Below the pieces are notes generated by a model, which searched no databases, was not told where the DNA came from, and was given only the letters and a program-made list of their open reading frames with translations. The position numbers and the translations under genes were made by a program. A stretch of 64,000 bases of DNA, taken from NCBI GenBank assembly GCA_023512835.1, contig CM042089.1, positions 17,348,562 through 17,412,561 on the forward strand. The letters are read 5' to 3'. The DNA comes from Taxillus chinensis (Eukaryota > Streptophyta > Magnoliopsida > Santalales > Loranthaceae). Below are positions 9,841 through 21,983 of the stretch, one piece after another. Every line of letters starts with the position of its first letter. The first letter of the stretch is position 1.

Positions 9841-11094
9841 ATGGCACCACCGAGGAGAGTTGTCCGAGGCCAAGGCCTGGCAGAGGAGCCCACGATAGAG
9901 TTGGGACACCAGGGGTAGTAAAGCCCGCAGCAGAGATCGTCAGGTCCCATTGTAGGACCTAATTTGGCTCAGGTGTTGATTCAGTTGCAGGAGGCCATGC
10001 AGGGTATGCAGGGCTCGATGAGGGATATGGCTAGAGAGGTGGATGAGCTGAAGAGGCAGCAGCAGCCTCAGCAGCCACCACAGCCTCAACAACAGGAGGC
10101 GAGGGTGGTGCAGGATGTGCACCAGTAGGAGGTCGTGATAGAGCTAGCAAGACGAGGAGTGGACTGGGCTGCATAGTTTTTGAAACATTCACCTAGGACT
10201 TTTGAGGATGGTTCGCGGCCAGAGGCAGCCGAGGACTGGATTAGATGGACAGAGGACATCTTTGAGATGATTGGGGTGCCAGATAAGGAGCGGGTGCGGG
10301 TGGCGACACACTATCTGTTGGGTATCCCATGCAGGTGGTGGGAATCCACGAGAGCTGTCCATGGTAGCCAGATGAGTTGGATAGAGTTTGTTGAGCGCTT
10401 CTTTGGGGAGTATTTTTGCAGCTCAATACAGTATGCCCGACGGAGAGAGTATTATGAGCTTCAGCAGGGTAGCCAGACTGTGTGTGAGTATGTGCAAGCC
10501 GTCACAGATTTAGGGCGGTTTGCTCTTGAGGCTTGGGAAAAGGAAGCCCGTAAGACGCAGGATTTTATTCAAGGCTTGAGACCATTTCTGAAAAGACAGT
10601 TGGAATCAATGCAATTGACCAGGTACTGGGAGGCGGTCGACAAGGCACTCATTATTGAGCGAGGTCAGGATCAGGTGATAGCCTAGAGGTCGGGCGGTTT
10701 GGCAGGTCCGAGCAAGAAGAGGCAGAGTGGGGAGAGCAATGCCGCTCATCCTGAGAGGAGGCAGGTGCAGAGGGTTTCTAGCCAGGTAGTGGGACCCCGT
10801 GAGAGTTCAGCCAGCAGGAGGCTAGGGGCCTGTTGGAGTTGTGGTTTGACTGGGCATGTATCGAGAGATTTCTCGAGGAAAAAGATGACATGCTTCCGAT
10901 GTGGGAAGGTGGGACATGGAGCTAGGGAATGTGTTACCGTTAGCTCGACCAGCAGTGTAGGCCCTTGTCCGAGAGAGCAGAGACAGAGGAGTGGGGCTCC
11001 GTCTCAGAGGTCGGTGCTGCCGGCACAGAGCACGCAGATGCGACCTGCGGTGCAACGCGCAACAACCTTAACAGGAGGCACACGGTCATTTTGA
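9841..11094 (+). pseudogene. gag: gag of element B, interrupted by stops
   Basis: This is the same gag as in copies A and G, starting at ATGGCACCACCG (9841). It keeps the retrotransposon-gag domain (TEDIFEMIGVP near 10245, RWWEST near 10335) and both CCHC knuckles, although the first has Phe in place of the last Cys (HVSRDF). Stops lie at about 9919 (two in a row), 10126, 10174 and 10684; the one at 10684 is a CGA or CAG-type decay. At the gag/protease boundary two TAG codons (about 11095-11100) replace the CAG TGG of copy G. Not translatable as one product. Confidence 0.85.
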
Positions 11095-11100
11095 TTAGTA

Positions 11101-11845
11101 GGGCAAGGCCCTAATGGGCCAGGCTAGTGGCAGTGGGCCACGAGGGAGGACTTTCGCCCTTACCAGCAGAGAGGCAGAGGTTCCACCAGTGGACGAGGCA
11201 GGAGCAAGACCTTCAGTGGTGAGAGGTACCATTATCATTTCTCATACTATCAATTCAGTTTTGATTGATATTGGTGCTACCCATTCTTTTATTTCGTATG
11301 CTACAGTGGTTGGATTGGAGTTAGACCAGGAGACAGTTAGTCAGTCTCTGATGGTTGCTTCACCGTTGGGTGGAATTATGATACTTGAGAGTATCTGTCG
11401 TGCTTGTCAGGTAACACTTGGGGGTGTTAACCTATTGTGTGATTTGTATATCATGGAGTTAGATGATTTTGATGTTATCCTGGGTATGGATTGGTTGGTC
11501 TCCGTGGAGGCCAAGATTGATTGTTTTTGACGGCGTGTGATGTTTCTCACACTAGAGGGCATGAGGGGTGTCTTTGTGGGTGAGTGGACTTAGGAGGCAT
11601 GCAGGTTGGGACCTTTGAGGCATGGATGGAATGATGTGACCCACCAGTTAGCCAACTTGGTGTTGGTTGACAGGAGGAGAGAGAGGAAGGCTATTTTGCC
11701 ACCCATTGTAGATCAGTTCCCGGATGTGTTTCCCGAGGACTTGGTTAGTTTGCCACCCGTTAGGAAGGTATAGTTTTCGATTGAGTTGTTGCTAGGGACA
11801 ACACTGATCAGGTTAGCGGCCTACAGGATGGCACCGATGATTTTT
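11101..11845 (+). pseudogene. pro: Protease and start of RT linker, element B
   Basis: The protease is recognisable from SVLIDIGATHSFISYATVVGL; the catalytic DTG has become DIG, which should abolish activity. ILGMDWLVSVEAKIDCF follows and then a stop near 11530. The segment leading to the reverse transcriptase ([19 protein letters not shown], 11705-11760) is present. The sequence then jumps at 11837. Confidence 0.8.
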
Positions 11846-11850
11846 CCCTA

Positions 11851-13985
11851 TTGGTTTGGCAGGCTACTATCGGAGGTTTGTGGAGGATTTTTCCCTATTG
11901 GCAGCTCCTATGACACACCTGACGAGGAAGGGAGTTCCTTTTGTTTGGTCTGATGCATGTGAGAGTGCTTTCATGGAGCTGAAGGCACGATTGACCTCAG
12001 CACCTATCTTGATTCTCCCACAGGACGGTGTGCCTTTCGAGGTGTTTTATGATGCCTCCAGGGTGGGACTGGGTTATGTGTTGATGCAGGCTCGACAGGT
12101 GATTGCTTATGGATCTAGGCAGTTGAGACCACATGAGCAGAACTATCCCACGCATGATTTGGAGTTGGCTGCAGTGATCTTTTCTTTAAAGAGCTGGCAG
12201 CATTATCTCCTTCGGGAGAAATTTGTGGTATATACGGACCACAAGAGCTTGCAGTATATCTTTTCTCAGCGAGACCTGAACCTTAGGCAGAGGCGGTGGG
12301 TGGAGTACCTGCAGCAGCTTCAGTTTGATATGATGTATACCCCTGGGAAGGGTAATGTGGTGGCAGATGCTCTGAGTAGGAAGAGCAGGGCCATGGTGGC
12401 CCATTGTGCCATTAAGGAATGGGAGATGATGGGTCAGTTGACAGCGTTGAGGTTGCAGATGGTGACCAGCGAGGGGCGAGGGACCCTCAGTGTTGTTATC
12501 GCAATCCTTGAGTTACAGTGTAGGATCATAGAGGATCACTTGGGGGATGTTGATTGTGAGGTCATCAGGGATAGGATTCAGACTAGACATGCATCTTCTG
12601 ATTGGACCGAGGATACAGAGCATATATTGAGGTATAGGGATCGACTGATAGTTCCCACTTCTCTTCAGGAGGAAGTTCTTCGGGAATTTCACCAGTCGAG
12701 GTTAGCTGTACATCCTGGTGGAACCAAGATGTACCATGCCGTGAGGAGGCAGTATTGGTGGCTAGGCCTGAAGAAGGCTGTTGCTAATTTTGTGAGGAGG
12801 TGTTTGACCTGTCAACAGGTCAAGGCAGAGCACCTGAGGTCAGCTGGTGAGTTGCAGTCATTGCCAGTGCCAGAGTGGAAATGGGACCATGTAGCCATGG
12901 ATTTTGTCACTGGACTTCCTCGTTCTAGGGGACACGACACTATATGGGTTATTGTGGACCGGTTGACAAAATCAGCGCATTTTATTTCGATTTGGGAGAC
13001 ATACCCAGTGAGGACTTTGGGACAGAGGTACCTTGAAGTTATTGTGCGGTTGCATGGAGTCCCATTGTCAATTGTATGTCATCGGGATGCGAGGTTCACC
13101 ACTCAGTTTTGGAGACAGTTGCAGCGAGCTTTGGGTACTAGGGTGAACCTCAGTACAGCCTTTGATCCGCAGACGGATGGTCAGTCAGAGCGGACGATTC
13201 AGACACTCGACGATATGTTGCGTGCTTGTGTCCTAGATTTTGGAGGTTGTTGGGAGACTCACCTTCCTTTGGTGGAGTTCTCTTACAACAACAGTTATCA
13301 GGCCACGATTGGGATGGCTCCGTATGAGGTGTTGTATGGGTGGCCTTTTAGATCACCTTTGTGTTGGGCATAGACGGGAGAGACAGCGGTTCTTGGTCCC
13401 GATATGGTTTGAGAAACCACGGAGATAGTGCAACTGATTCGACAGCGAATGTTGACAGTGCAGAGTAGGCAGAAGTCCTACGCGGACCAGAGGCATCGAC
13501 CTTTATAGTTTGAGGTGGGTGACCGTATATTTTTGCAAGTTTCACCGCGTTGTGGGCATCGGAGGTTTGGACGTGGATCCAAACTCTCCCCTCGTTTTGT
13601 GGGACCATTTGAGATTATTGCCACTGTAGGTGCAGTGGCTTACCGATTAGCTTTGCCACCGGAGTTGGCGCGAGTACAAGATGTGTTCCATGTGTTATAG
13701 TTGTGACGGTATCACCCAGATCCTTCTCATCTGTTGGACTATCGCGAGATAGACTTGGTTAATGATGGTGCCGTTGTTGAGATGCCGGCACAGATTTTGG
13801 ACAGGCAGGACCAGGTCTTGCGGGGCAAGACGATCCCACTAGTTCGGGTGTTATGGCAACACCGAGGCATGGACGAGCAGACTTGGGAGAAAGAGAGCCA
13901 GATGCGGGTTCTTCATCCTGAGCTGTTCGAGGACGATCAGTCTTGTGGTGGGGAGGATGTGAGGACCTTCCCTGAGGTATGAGTT
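11851..13985 (+). pseudogene. pol: pol of element B: RNase H and integrase, RT deleted
   Basis: The reverse transcriptase core (equivalent to 52521-53189 of copy G, about 670 bp) is missing. What remains is open for 505 codons (11856-13373). It has the end of RT ([14 protein letters not shown]), RNase H ([34 protein letters not shown]), the integrase zinc region (HPGGTKMYHAVRR, CLTCQQVKAEH) and the integrase core with Asp in DFVTGLP, an altered VCHRDARF and Glu in DGQSERTIQ. After a stop at 13371 the C-terminal part continues in pieces (13515-13700 and 13734-13982), ending in a chromodomain-like segment (ILDRQDQVLRGKTIPLVRVLW). Without RT the element cannot move on its own. Confidence 0.85.
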
Positions 13986-14192
13986 TTGTTTTATGCATTT
14001 GTTTTACATATGTTGCTTGAGATGCGGTTTAGCTTGTTGTTGTTGGATTTGGTCAGCCCTTTTGCCTTGTTATGAGTTGCATTGCACATGTGTGATCAGT
14101 GATCATGTTTTATGTTTTGTTGTTGGGACATTGAGCTTGAATTTTGCTATGTCCTTTGGGCATGTGTTTTATTTTTGAAGACAAAAAGTCCT

Positions 14193-14205
14193 AAGGTGGG
14201 GAGGA
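14193..14205 (+). other. Polypurine tract of element B
   Basis: AAGGTGGGGAGGA stands directly before the 3' LTR (TGTAAAGACTCG). It is the usual plus-strand primer site and matches the tract at 55536-55548. Confidence 0.85.
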
Positions 14206-14584
14206 TGTAAAGACTCGTATTTAGGTAGTTTTGAGAGATAGCCATTCTATGGGAATGCAACTATCTGGACGGTAGTGTAGTCGTCGATGTGAGCATTTTG
14301 ACTGTACCTGAGCCCAATTCCGAGTAAGGGCCCCATTTGACCTGATTGTTGACTTTTTAGGGTTTATTGGTTGACTTTGCGTTTGGGTGGTCTTGTGGGT
14401 GTGATATTATTTGAATAGTGTTGTGCTCGTCATTTTGAGCATTTTGACTGTAATTTGACTCAATTTGGAGTTCGGGACCTTGGAGGTCAATTATTGACTA
14501 GGTTAGTTATTGGTCAATGACTGGTAGAAATATAAATAGCAGGAAAAAGAAGAAGCTTTCACTTTACGTTATCACGTTTGTGTG

Positions 14585-14587
<3 letters not shown>

Positions 14588-14622
<35 letters not shown>
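14588..14622. repeat. (GA)n microsatellite in LTR B
   Basis: About 17 GA dinucleotides lie 50 bases downstream of the LTR TATA box. They correspond to the (CT)n tract at 9156-9204 on the other strand of LTR A. Confidence 0.9.
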
Positions 14623-14627
<5 letters not shown>

Positions 14628-15184
14628 AGCTTGGTGCCTTGGCGATTTGGGGCGATTTGGGTTCGTGGAGCTCAAAGAATCACTCCAAGTAGGTGTCCTT
14701 AAACTCCTTATTTGATTCTGTTTTGGATCTGCACGAATTTATCATGACTTATCAAATTGAGCATGAACCCTAGGTTTTTTGGGAAATCCAATTTTGGGTT
14801 AGATCTAATGGTTTAAATAAGATCTGTGGTTAAGAACTGTTTTATATCAGTTTTAATATGTGTTTCTGTGATCTAGGGCTGTTTAATTGCATATTCCATG
14901 AGGGTTAAGAAGTCAACCATGGAAATCTGGATTTAGATCTAGATTTCTGGAAATCTGAAATTTGGTGCGTGTTTCTGCAGTTATCTATGCGATTTAGAGG
15001 CGTTCTGGACGCATTTTGAGGTAGATATCGTAGTCTGTTGCATAAAATAAGTGTTTGTGAGCGTCTGGGGGTTGATGGGTTGATTCCAGACGAAGAACAG
15101 GCAAAAGTGATGATGAATAGTACCCTAGGCGGATTGCTGGGTCGGAATGACGAAGATCCGAAGTTCTGGGTCGAAGAGTCGAAG

Positions 15185-15310
15185 ATCGAGGGTCATTGGG
15201 TCGAAGGTTCGTGGTTCGTAGTTCGTAGTTTGAAGGTTCGTAGTTCGTAGTTCGTAGTTCGTAGTTCGAAGGTTCGTAGTTCATAGTTCATAGGTTGAAG
15301 TTCATAGTTC
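15185..15310. repeat. Short tandem GTAGTTCGTAG-type array in LTR B
   Basis: Units of about 8-10 bases (TCGTAGTTCG, GAAGGTTCGTAG) repeat irregularly. Equivalent but differently arranged arrays occur at about 8440-8585 (reverse), 18410-18560 (variant GGTCGAAGATCCGTAG) and 48740-48890, so this is the fast-changing segment of the LTR. Confidence 0.75.
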
Positions 15311-16642
15311 GAAAGTCGAAGATCGAAGACCCGCTTCGAGTCTTCGAAGCACACTATGTAGTTATGAGTCTCTGAGGCGCGCTGTAGTTCCGCGCTACGA
15401 GTCGCAGCTCTAATAGTGTAACTGGACACTGGACTGGACTATTTACATTGTAACCCATACCCATCTACATATTTAAGTACTTAAGTTACAATGTAAATAA
15501 CGAAATACCTCCCATTTGGATTCAAAGAAAAATACTAAAAAAATTAATTCCACTCTTTCAAAATGTGAAAATTGGGATTTAATGTAAAATCTCGGAAAAA
15601 ACCAGTTTTTCGTAGAGGTGAATTTTTGGAAAGTGGGGTTAGATATCTTAGAAAAACCCTAAAAATCAGATTATCTTAGTTATGATATAGAGACCCAATG
15701 CTGAGACTTTTTATTACAAGAAAATAGCAGCTATGGGTATCTCCTTCCTTAGTCAAGGAATGAGGATCGACTTGTGAAGACTGGCTACAGTACTAAAGGG
15801 AATGTTGTACACCTTAAAACCATATTGGTGTTGGTATGTTTGTTTGCGGATTTGGGACTTGGGTTCCATGACTTGTTGGGTTCTCACCGTGGAGCACAGA
15901 TGACGCTATGTGGTTGATGGGGCAGGCATATACGCTGAAGGCAGGCCTGTGTGGCACTGTGGCTGGGCATATTGTGCTGTGGCCGTGGCAGGCATATGCG
16001 CCGATGGCAGGCCTGTGTGGCACTGTGTTCGGGTATATAGCGCTGTGGTAGGGCTGAGTGCCCTGAGCTGGGATCCTGTTGAGGATCGTGGACAAGCTGT
16101 CCTGTAAGGGCAGGCTGGGTCCTAATGTTTGTTTGCAGGCTGAGTCCTGATGATTATGCACACTAGATAGTGCACGAGTACATAGAGCATGTAGTATAGA
16201 CTTGTATGTTTGCATGATGTGGAGTATTAGGGTCACCTACTGAGCTTGTCGCTCACCCCTACTTGTTGTTTACCTTTTTCAGGTGTGACTCGAGACTAGT
16301 GGAGGACTTTCTTACAGGAGGACGCCCACTACTCTGATGTATGATACAGTATTATATTTTGTATTGTTTTGTGTGATATCCCGGACATGGGTCCGTGGAT
16401 AGTTGTATTTGCATACTGTTGTGATGTGATGTCTATAAGACTGTTTGACTTATTATATGCATGAGGATGTATGGAAAGTATAGGATTACCCTTGATGTAT
16501 GAATGTATAGGGTTGCATATTTGAGACAGCACCCGCGGTGTAGTCTCCATTGGTGCTAGTCTCCAACCCCTTGACCTTCGGGTGCGGGCAAGGGGAAGTC
16601 ATGTTTCTAGTTCCGGGTTCCCTAGAATTTGGGGGCGTGACA

Positions 16643-17442
16643 CTTCCTCCCTTATTATGGACACCATGCATGTTCGCCCCTCATTCATGATGCACATTGT
16701 GTTGGTGCTAGGAATTGGGATCGCTTGTAGTTGATCGAGAAATTTCATCCCAAGCACCATTGGGTAGTCATTCATCGAGAGTACGGAGAAATTCACCTTG
16801 CCCGTCCATTCTCCAATGCAAAGCTCAACACCTTGAGCTACGCCATGAATTGGACTCGGTTTAGAATTCACCATCTTTAGCTAGCCTTTTTCGTCTTTAT
16901 AAGCTATCCTCATGCATCGGGCTTCCTTAAACAATATGAAGTTATTTGTCGCTCCATGTCCACCAAGGCCTTCATCTCACGACCACCAACTTTGGTAATC
17001 GCGTACATCATCCCTTTCCTTCCGGACTTCGACACCTCTACGCGCACCTTGATTGCATTCAAGAGTTGTAATGCGCCAAGATGTGGATCTCTTGCTTCTC
17101 TTTCCTCCTCATCTTGAATCATCATGTTTAGCTTTTACCTCTTCGGACACTCGAACGTCTTGTGAGGACCTTCGCAAAGAAACCAAGATATCATTGGCCT
17201 TTCCCCGCCTTTGGAGCTACTCAGATAAGTTTTGTTCCGATTGTCCTTAGATGGTTGGAAGCTTTTCTCCTTCCCTTGGTTAGCTATCTCCCCCATGTCT
17301 GTCCTTTCCAAATTTGTGGTGTTTCTTTGATGATGAAGTCGTAGTAGGCTTCTTCGGCTTGTTGTATTCAATTAAGGACTTGGCCACCGTCATAGCCAAA
17401 GTAAGGTCTTGAACATTCCTCCATTGTAGTTCCAGCTCCGCC
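16643..17442 (-). pseudogene. Element C (gypsy) protease and gag 3' part, minus strand
   Basis: On the minus strand the end of gag (AELELQWRNVQDLTLAM, near 17440-17390) leads to a zinc knuckle reading WFLCEGPHKTFEC, in which the first Cys has become Trp. A protease follows (YAITKVGGREMKALVD near 17000, then GEWTGKVNFSVLSMNDYPMVLGMKFLD near 16800-16730). The frame slips inside the active-site triplet near 16955, where one base appears lost directly after the catalytic Asp codon. Stops and shifts make it inactive. It resembles element E (32.6-37.0 kb) more than A, B and G. It is cut at 16642 by element B and at 17442 by the solo LTR. Confidence 0.8.
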
Positions 17443-19827
17443 TGTAAAGACTCGTATTTGAGTAGTGTTGAGAGATAACCATTCTATGGGAATGCAACTA
17501 TCTGGACGGTAGTGTAGTTGTCGATGTGAGCATTTTGATAGTACTTGGGCCCGATTTCAAGTTGGGGCCCCGAGTGGCCCGATTGTTGACTTTTTCGGGA
17601 TTTATTGGTCAACTTTGCATTTGAGCGGTCATTTGAGTGTGATAATATCTAAATAGTGTTGTGCTCATTATTTAGAGCGTTTTTGTAATGTAATTTGACT
17701 CAATTTGGAGTTCGGGACCTTGGAAGTCAATTATTGTGTTGGGAGGTCAATTATTGACTGGGTAAATTAGTGGTCAATGATTGGCAGAAATATAAATAGA
17801 AGGAAAAGAAAAAGCTTTCATTTTACGTTATCACGTTTGTGCGTTTGAGAGAGAGAGAGAGCTTGGAAGCTTGAAACCTTGGCGATTTGGGGCTATTTGG
17901 GTTCATGGAGCTCAAAGAATCACTCTAGGTAGATGTCCTTGAACTTCTTATCTTGATTTTGTCTTTGGTACGCACAAATTTGTTATGATTTATGGAATAA
18001 AGCATGAACCCTAGGTTTTGGGGGAAATCCAATTTTGGGTTAGATCTAATAGTTTAGCATAAGATCTATGGTTAAGAATTAATTTATAACAGTTTGGATA
18101 TGTGTTTCTGTGATCTGGGGTTGTTTAACTGCATATTCCATGATGGTTGAGAAGCCAACCATGAAAATCTGGATTTATATCTAGATTTTTTGAAAATTTG
18201 CACTTACGTGTGTATTTCTGTTGTACTGTGCGATTTAGAGGCGTTTAGGACACATTTTGAGGTAGATATCGTAGTCTATTGCGTAAAATGTGTGTTTGTG
18301 AGCGTCTGGGGGTTGCTGGGTTGATTCCAAACGAAGAACATGCAAAAACGATGATGAACAGTACCCTGGCGAATTATTGGGTTGAAAGGATGAAGACTCG
18401 ACGATTTAGGTTGTAGGGTCGTAGGGTCATAGGGTCGAAGATCCGTAGTCGTAGGGTCGAAGATCCAAAGATCTGTAGTCGTAAGGTCAAAGATCCGTAG
18501 ACCCATAGTCGTAGGGCCGAAGATCCGTAGACCCATAGTCGTAGGGTCGAAGATCCGTAGTTCAAAGTCACAGCTTCGAGTCTTCGAGGCCGCAATTCCA
18601 CAACTACGAGTGGCAGTCCCGCAGCTTCGAGCCAGGCAGTTCTACAGCTTTGAGCCAGTGCAACTGCACTGGATTGGACCCATTTACATTGTAACTTTTA
18701 AGTCATACTTAAGTTATAATGTAAATAGCGAAATACCCCTCTTTCGGATTTAAAGAAAAATACTAGAAAATTAAATTCCAACTCCTTTAAAATGCGAAAA
18801 TTGGGTTTTAGTGTAAAATCTCATAAAAATCCAGTTTTTCGTGGAGGTGACTTTTTGGAAAGTCGGGTTAGACATCTCAAAAAAATTCCCAAAAATCAGA
18901 TTATCTTAGTTATGATATGGGGACCCAATACCGGGACTTTCTATTTCAAGAAAACAACTTCTATGGGTATCTCCTTTCTTCGTCAAGGAATAATGATCGA
19001 TTTATGAAGACTGGTTTTAGTTATAAAGGGAGTATATGGTGAACCTTAATGCCATATTGGTGTCGGTATGTTGGTTTGAGGAATTGGGGCTTGGGCTCTA
19101 TGACTTGTTGGGTTCTCACCGTGAGGCTAAGGCCTGTGTTGAGCCGTTGAGCTCGTGAGTCGTTGAGCTCGTGGAGCTAGGGCTGAGTGCCCTGAGCTAA
19201 GATCCTATTGGCGATTGTGTTGAGCCGTTGAGCTCGTGAGTCGTTGATATCTTGGAGTTAGGGCTGAGTGCCCTGAGCTGGGATTCCGTGGAGGATCATG
19301 GACAAGCTGTCTTGTGTGGGTAGGCTGGGTCCTGATGTTTGTTTACAAGCTGTGACCTGATGATCGTGCCCACTATACGGTGTACGAGTACACTGAGCAT
19401 ATAGCATAAACTTGTGTGTTTGCATGATGTGGAGTTTTGGGGTCACCTACTGAGCTTATCGCTCACCCCTACTTGTTGTTTACCTTTTTCAGGTGTGACT
19501 CAAGACTAGTGGAGGACTTTCTTCTAGGAGGACGTGCCCACTACTCTGATGCATGATACAGTACTGTATTCTGTATTGTTTTATATTATATCCCGGACAT
19601 GGGTTCGTGGATAGTTGTATTAGCATACTATTTGTGATGTGATGTCTGTATGACTGTTCGACCTATTGTATGCATAATGATGTATGGGAAAGTACAGGAG
19701 TACCCTTGATGTATGACAGGGTTACATACCCCTTGGTGCTAGTCACCTACCCCATTGACCTTTTGGGTGCTGGCAATGGGAAGTCATGTTCCTGGTTCCG
19801 AGTACCTTGGAATTCGGGGGCGTGACA
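17443..19827 (+). repeat. Solo Tekay-like LTR (2385 bp) inserted in gag of element C
   Basis: A complete LTR (TGTAAAGACTCG...GGGGGCGTGACA) has no internal element sequence on either side. Both flanks are the same minus-strand gag gene. The 5 bases before it are CCGCC and those after it TCTCC, a plausible but decayed target duplication (3 of 5 match). The gag sequence reads on once one copy is removed. It has a TATA box at 17791-17798. A solo LTR arises by recombination between the two LTRs of a full element. Confidence 0.9.
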
Positions 19828-20586
19828 TCTCCCACGACTGCAATCCATCTATGAAAGCAAATAAGAAATCCTTCAGGGACATATCCGAAATCTCCAACAC
19901 CAGTTCTAAAAACTCTCGCACAAACGCACCGTGCCCTTCTAAGAAAGGTGCCTAAGCTTTGCCCTTGACTCGTCCTCTGAATTTTGAGGATAGAATTGAG
20001 TCTTGGTTTCCGTCTTGAAATCTGCCTAACACTTGATCACGCACATGCCACACTCCATGTCGGCATGTTTATGCCTCCACCATACCATCACCGAATCGAC
20101 TAGATATAATGGTGCGGTCTTGATCTTCCAATCATCTTCGACAATCTTCACCACATCGAAGTATTGCTCCAATGTCCAAAGAAAGTTGTCTAACTTCTTT
20201 GCACTCCTTGATCTGCGCTGAAAAATTCTCCACCAAGTTCTTGAATCGATTGTTGAGATTATCCACTACAAAGTTAAGCAACCTTGCATTCTCCCAAAGA
20301 GTTCACAGTCATCAGACTCCATCCTCTCGATGCATTCACCGTGTTGCTCCACCGCTTCCATTTAGTCGGTCAACGCCACTCCAGCTTAGCTACTCGGCCT
20401 TCCAACGGGCATGACTCCCTCGAAACTGACTTGTCTCTCTTTTACTCCTTCGCGGTGCCCTCCTTTTCCCTATCATCGTGGCCTCTGCCACCTGTGACGA
20501 TTGATGGTACTTCGTTTGACATTGTGCCACCTTGAATTGGATAATTTCTGTGCTCGAACAAGCTTGATTCCCCCTAGTTGGAACTT
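19828..20586 (-). pseudogene. gag: gag 5' part of element C
   Basis: The minus strand continues the gag interrupted by the solo LTR, with the retrotransposon-gag pattern FLELVLEISDMSLKDFLFAF near 19930-19840. This matches the LMLEI...FF.DG pattern of gypsy gag. Several stops and shifts are present. Upstream (20000-20570) is the rest of the gag N-terminus and leader. The primer site follows at 20587. Confidence 0.7.
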
Positions 20587-20598
20587 GCTCTGATACCA
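20587..20598 (-). other. Primer-binding site of element C
   Basis: On the minus strand it reads TGGTATCAGAGC, complementary to the 3' end of plant initiator Met-tRNA. It lies two bases after the LTR end CCGTGACA. Confidence 0.85.
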
Positions 20599-20600
20599 CT

Positions 20601-21021
20601 TGTCACGGGGTGAGAATTCAACCCATGTGGCACCTAGCTTTCCTTGTATCTCGGATCACTAAGTTCAGCCGTCCACTATTCGAATCGTTCGGCTACGATC
20701 TTGGAACCTGTTAAGCAATCACACAAATAATGGCAAACACACACTCGGAAACAATATGAGAAATACATTCTCTTTGTATTGATTGAATGAAAGCTTTACA
20801 ATATTAAAACTATCCGATAAAGCCTTGCTCTACATATAAATGTTAACACTTTTTTGTTTCTGCCACTAGGACACATATATAATGATACAAATTACATGAT
20901 AGCGCTAACTAAGTTAGCTCTCATTAGGAGTTGAACAAAACATAAGAGGCTACAAAATTCTCTAAGTGTGACACTAGGCATGCATGAATCCATTAGGTGC
21001 CACATTAGGCCATCTATCACA
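20601..21021 (-). repeat. 5' LTR of element C (about 421 bp)
   Basis: It is bounded by TGTGATAGATGG (minus-strand start, at 21021) and CCGTGACA (end, 20601), next to the primer site. A single copy is seen; its partner would lie left of the window. The start is placed by the TG...CA rule and the TGTGA/TGACA ends, so it may be off by some bases. Confidence 0.65.
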
Positions 21022-21983
21022 CTCTATGCTTTTATTCCAACCATACACTCTTAAAATAGTCATAAATCTCTCGAGAAATTTACAAGAGTAAGATATAAGA
21101 GTAATAATAGCAAATTTTTTATAAGAGCTTATTTTTCTTTATTTAGGAAAAAAAATAAAAAGTCATAAAATTATTCTTACAATAAAAACCTTATATTTAA
21201 CTTTTTCTATAGGATTTGTATAGTATTTTCTACTGTATTGGAAAATACTATTCACTCCATATAATTATTAAATTACATATAAAAAATTTCTCTCACCTCT
21301 CACCTTCATGTTTTCTATAATTTTCACATTTATTTCATATTAAATTATAAAAAAATATTATTAAATAAAAATGTAACATGAAATCTTATTTTAATGATAT
21401 TGAGAGAGTGATTTAGAGAATCTATTGTGGAGTATATTTGTATGAAAAAGAAAAAAATTGTTTAAATTTGTAAACTTAGGAAATATCAGTGGAAAACAGC
21501 TACAATTGTTGTAAAGAAAGGGATGCATCAATAAACCATTTATGTCCTAAATAACAAGAATAAAATCAGGATTCATTGCTTGAACTCACTAACACTTTCT
21601 ATGAACCCTAAAATCAAACAAACATTACAATGATTCACCATCAGTTTGATCAAACCTCCAACTCTCTTTCTAGAGAATGTCGTCTTACTCGATTCACCTA
21701 CAAGACCATCAATTTCTAGTAAGCTTCTTTGACTGTTGAACACCATCCCACACACTGCTAAGCAATAATAGCCAGTTGCCCGAATTGCCTGCTAGATTTA
21801 GTAAGGAGCAAAGACAAATCCAAGAAATCCGGTTGGAGGATACAAACCATTAAGATTGGTGTCTTTAGAAATTGTTATATCAAATGATGATTAGCACCAT
21901 CTAAGTCACAAATAATAACATATAAAAGCATAGAATTACGAATTGCTTGCCAAATTTAGCAAATGCGACAAAAACAAGAGAGT

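Larger units (their letters stand above)
9632..16642 (+). mobile_element. Ty3/gypsy element B (Tekay/Del-like), 5' end missing, RT deleted
   Basis: This is the plus-strand copy of the family seen in A and G. It begins in the gag leader directly against the LTR of A and has decayed gag, protease, RNase H, integrase, a polypurine tract and a complete 3' LTR. The 5' LTR is not in the window. The simplest reading is that element A inserted, in the opposite direction, into the leader of B, so that the rest of B lies left of the window. Beyond 16642 the sequence is gag/protease of element C, so B itself sits inside C. Confidence 0.85.
14206..16642 (+). repeat. 3' LTR of element B, complete (2437 bp)
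   Basis: It starts TGTAAAGACTCG and ends GGGGGCGTGACA (TG...CA). It has a TATA box (TATAAATA, 14531-14538), a (GA)n run (14588-14622), an ATG-poor leader, a zone of repeated GTAGTTCGTAG units (15185-15310) and the conserved end with AGCACCCGCGGTGTAGTC. The base after it (16643) belongs to the minus-strand protease of element C. Confidence 0.9.
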
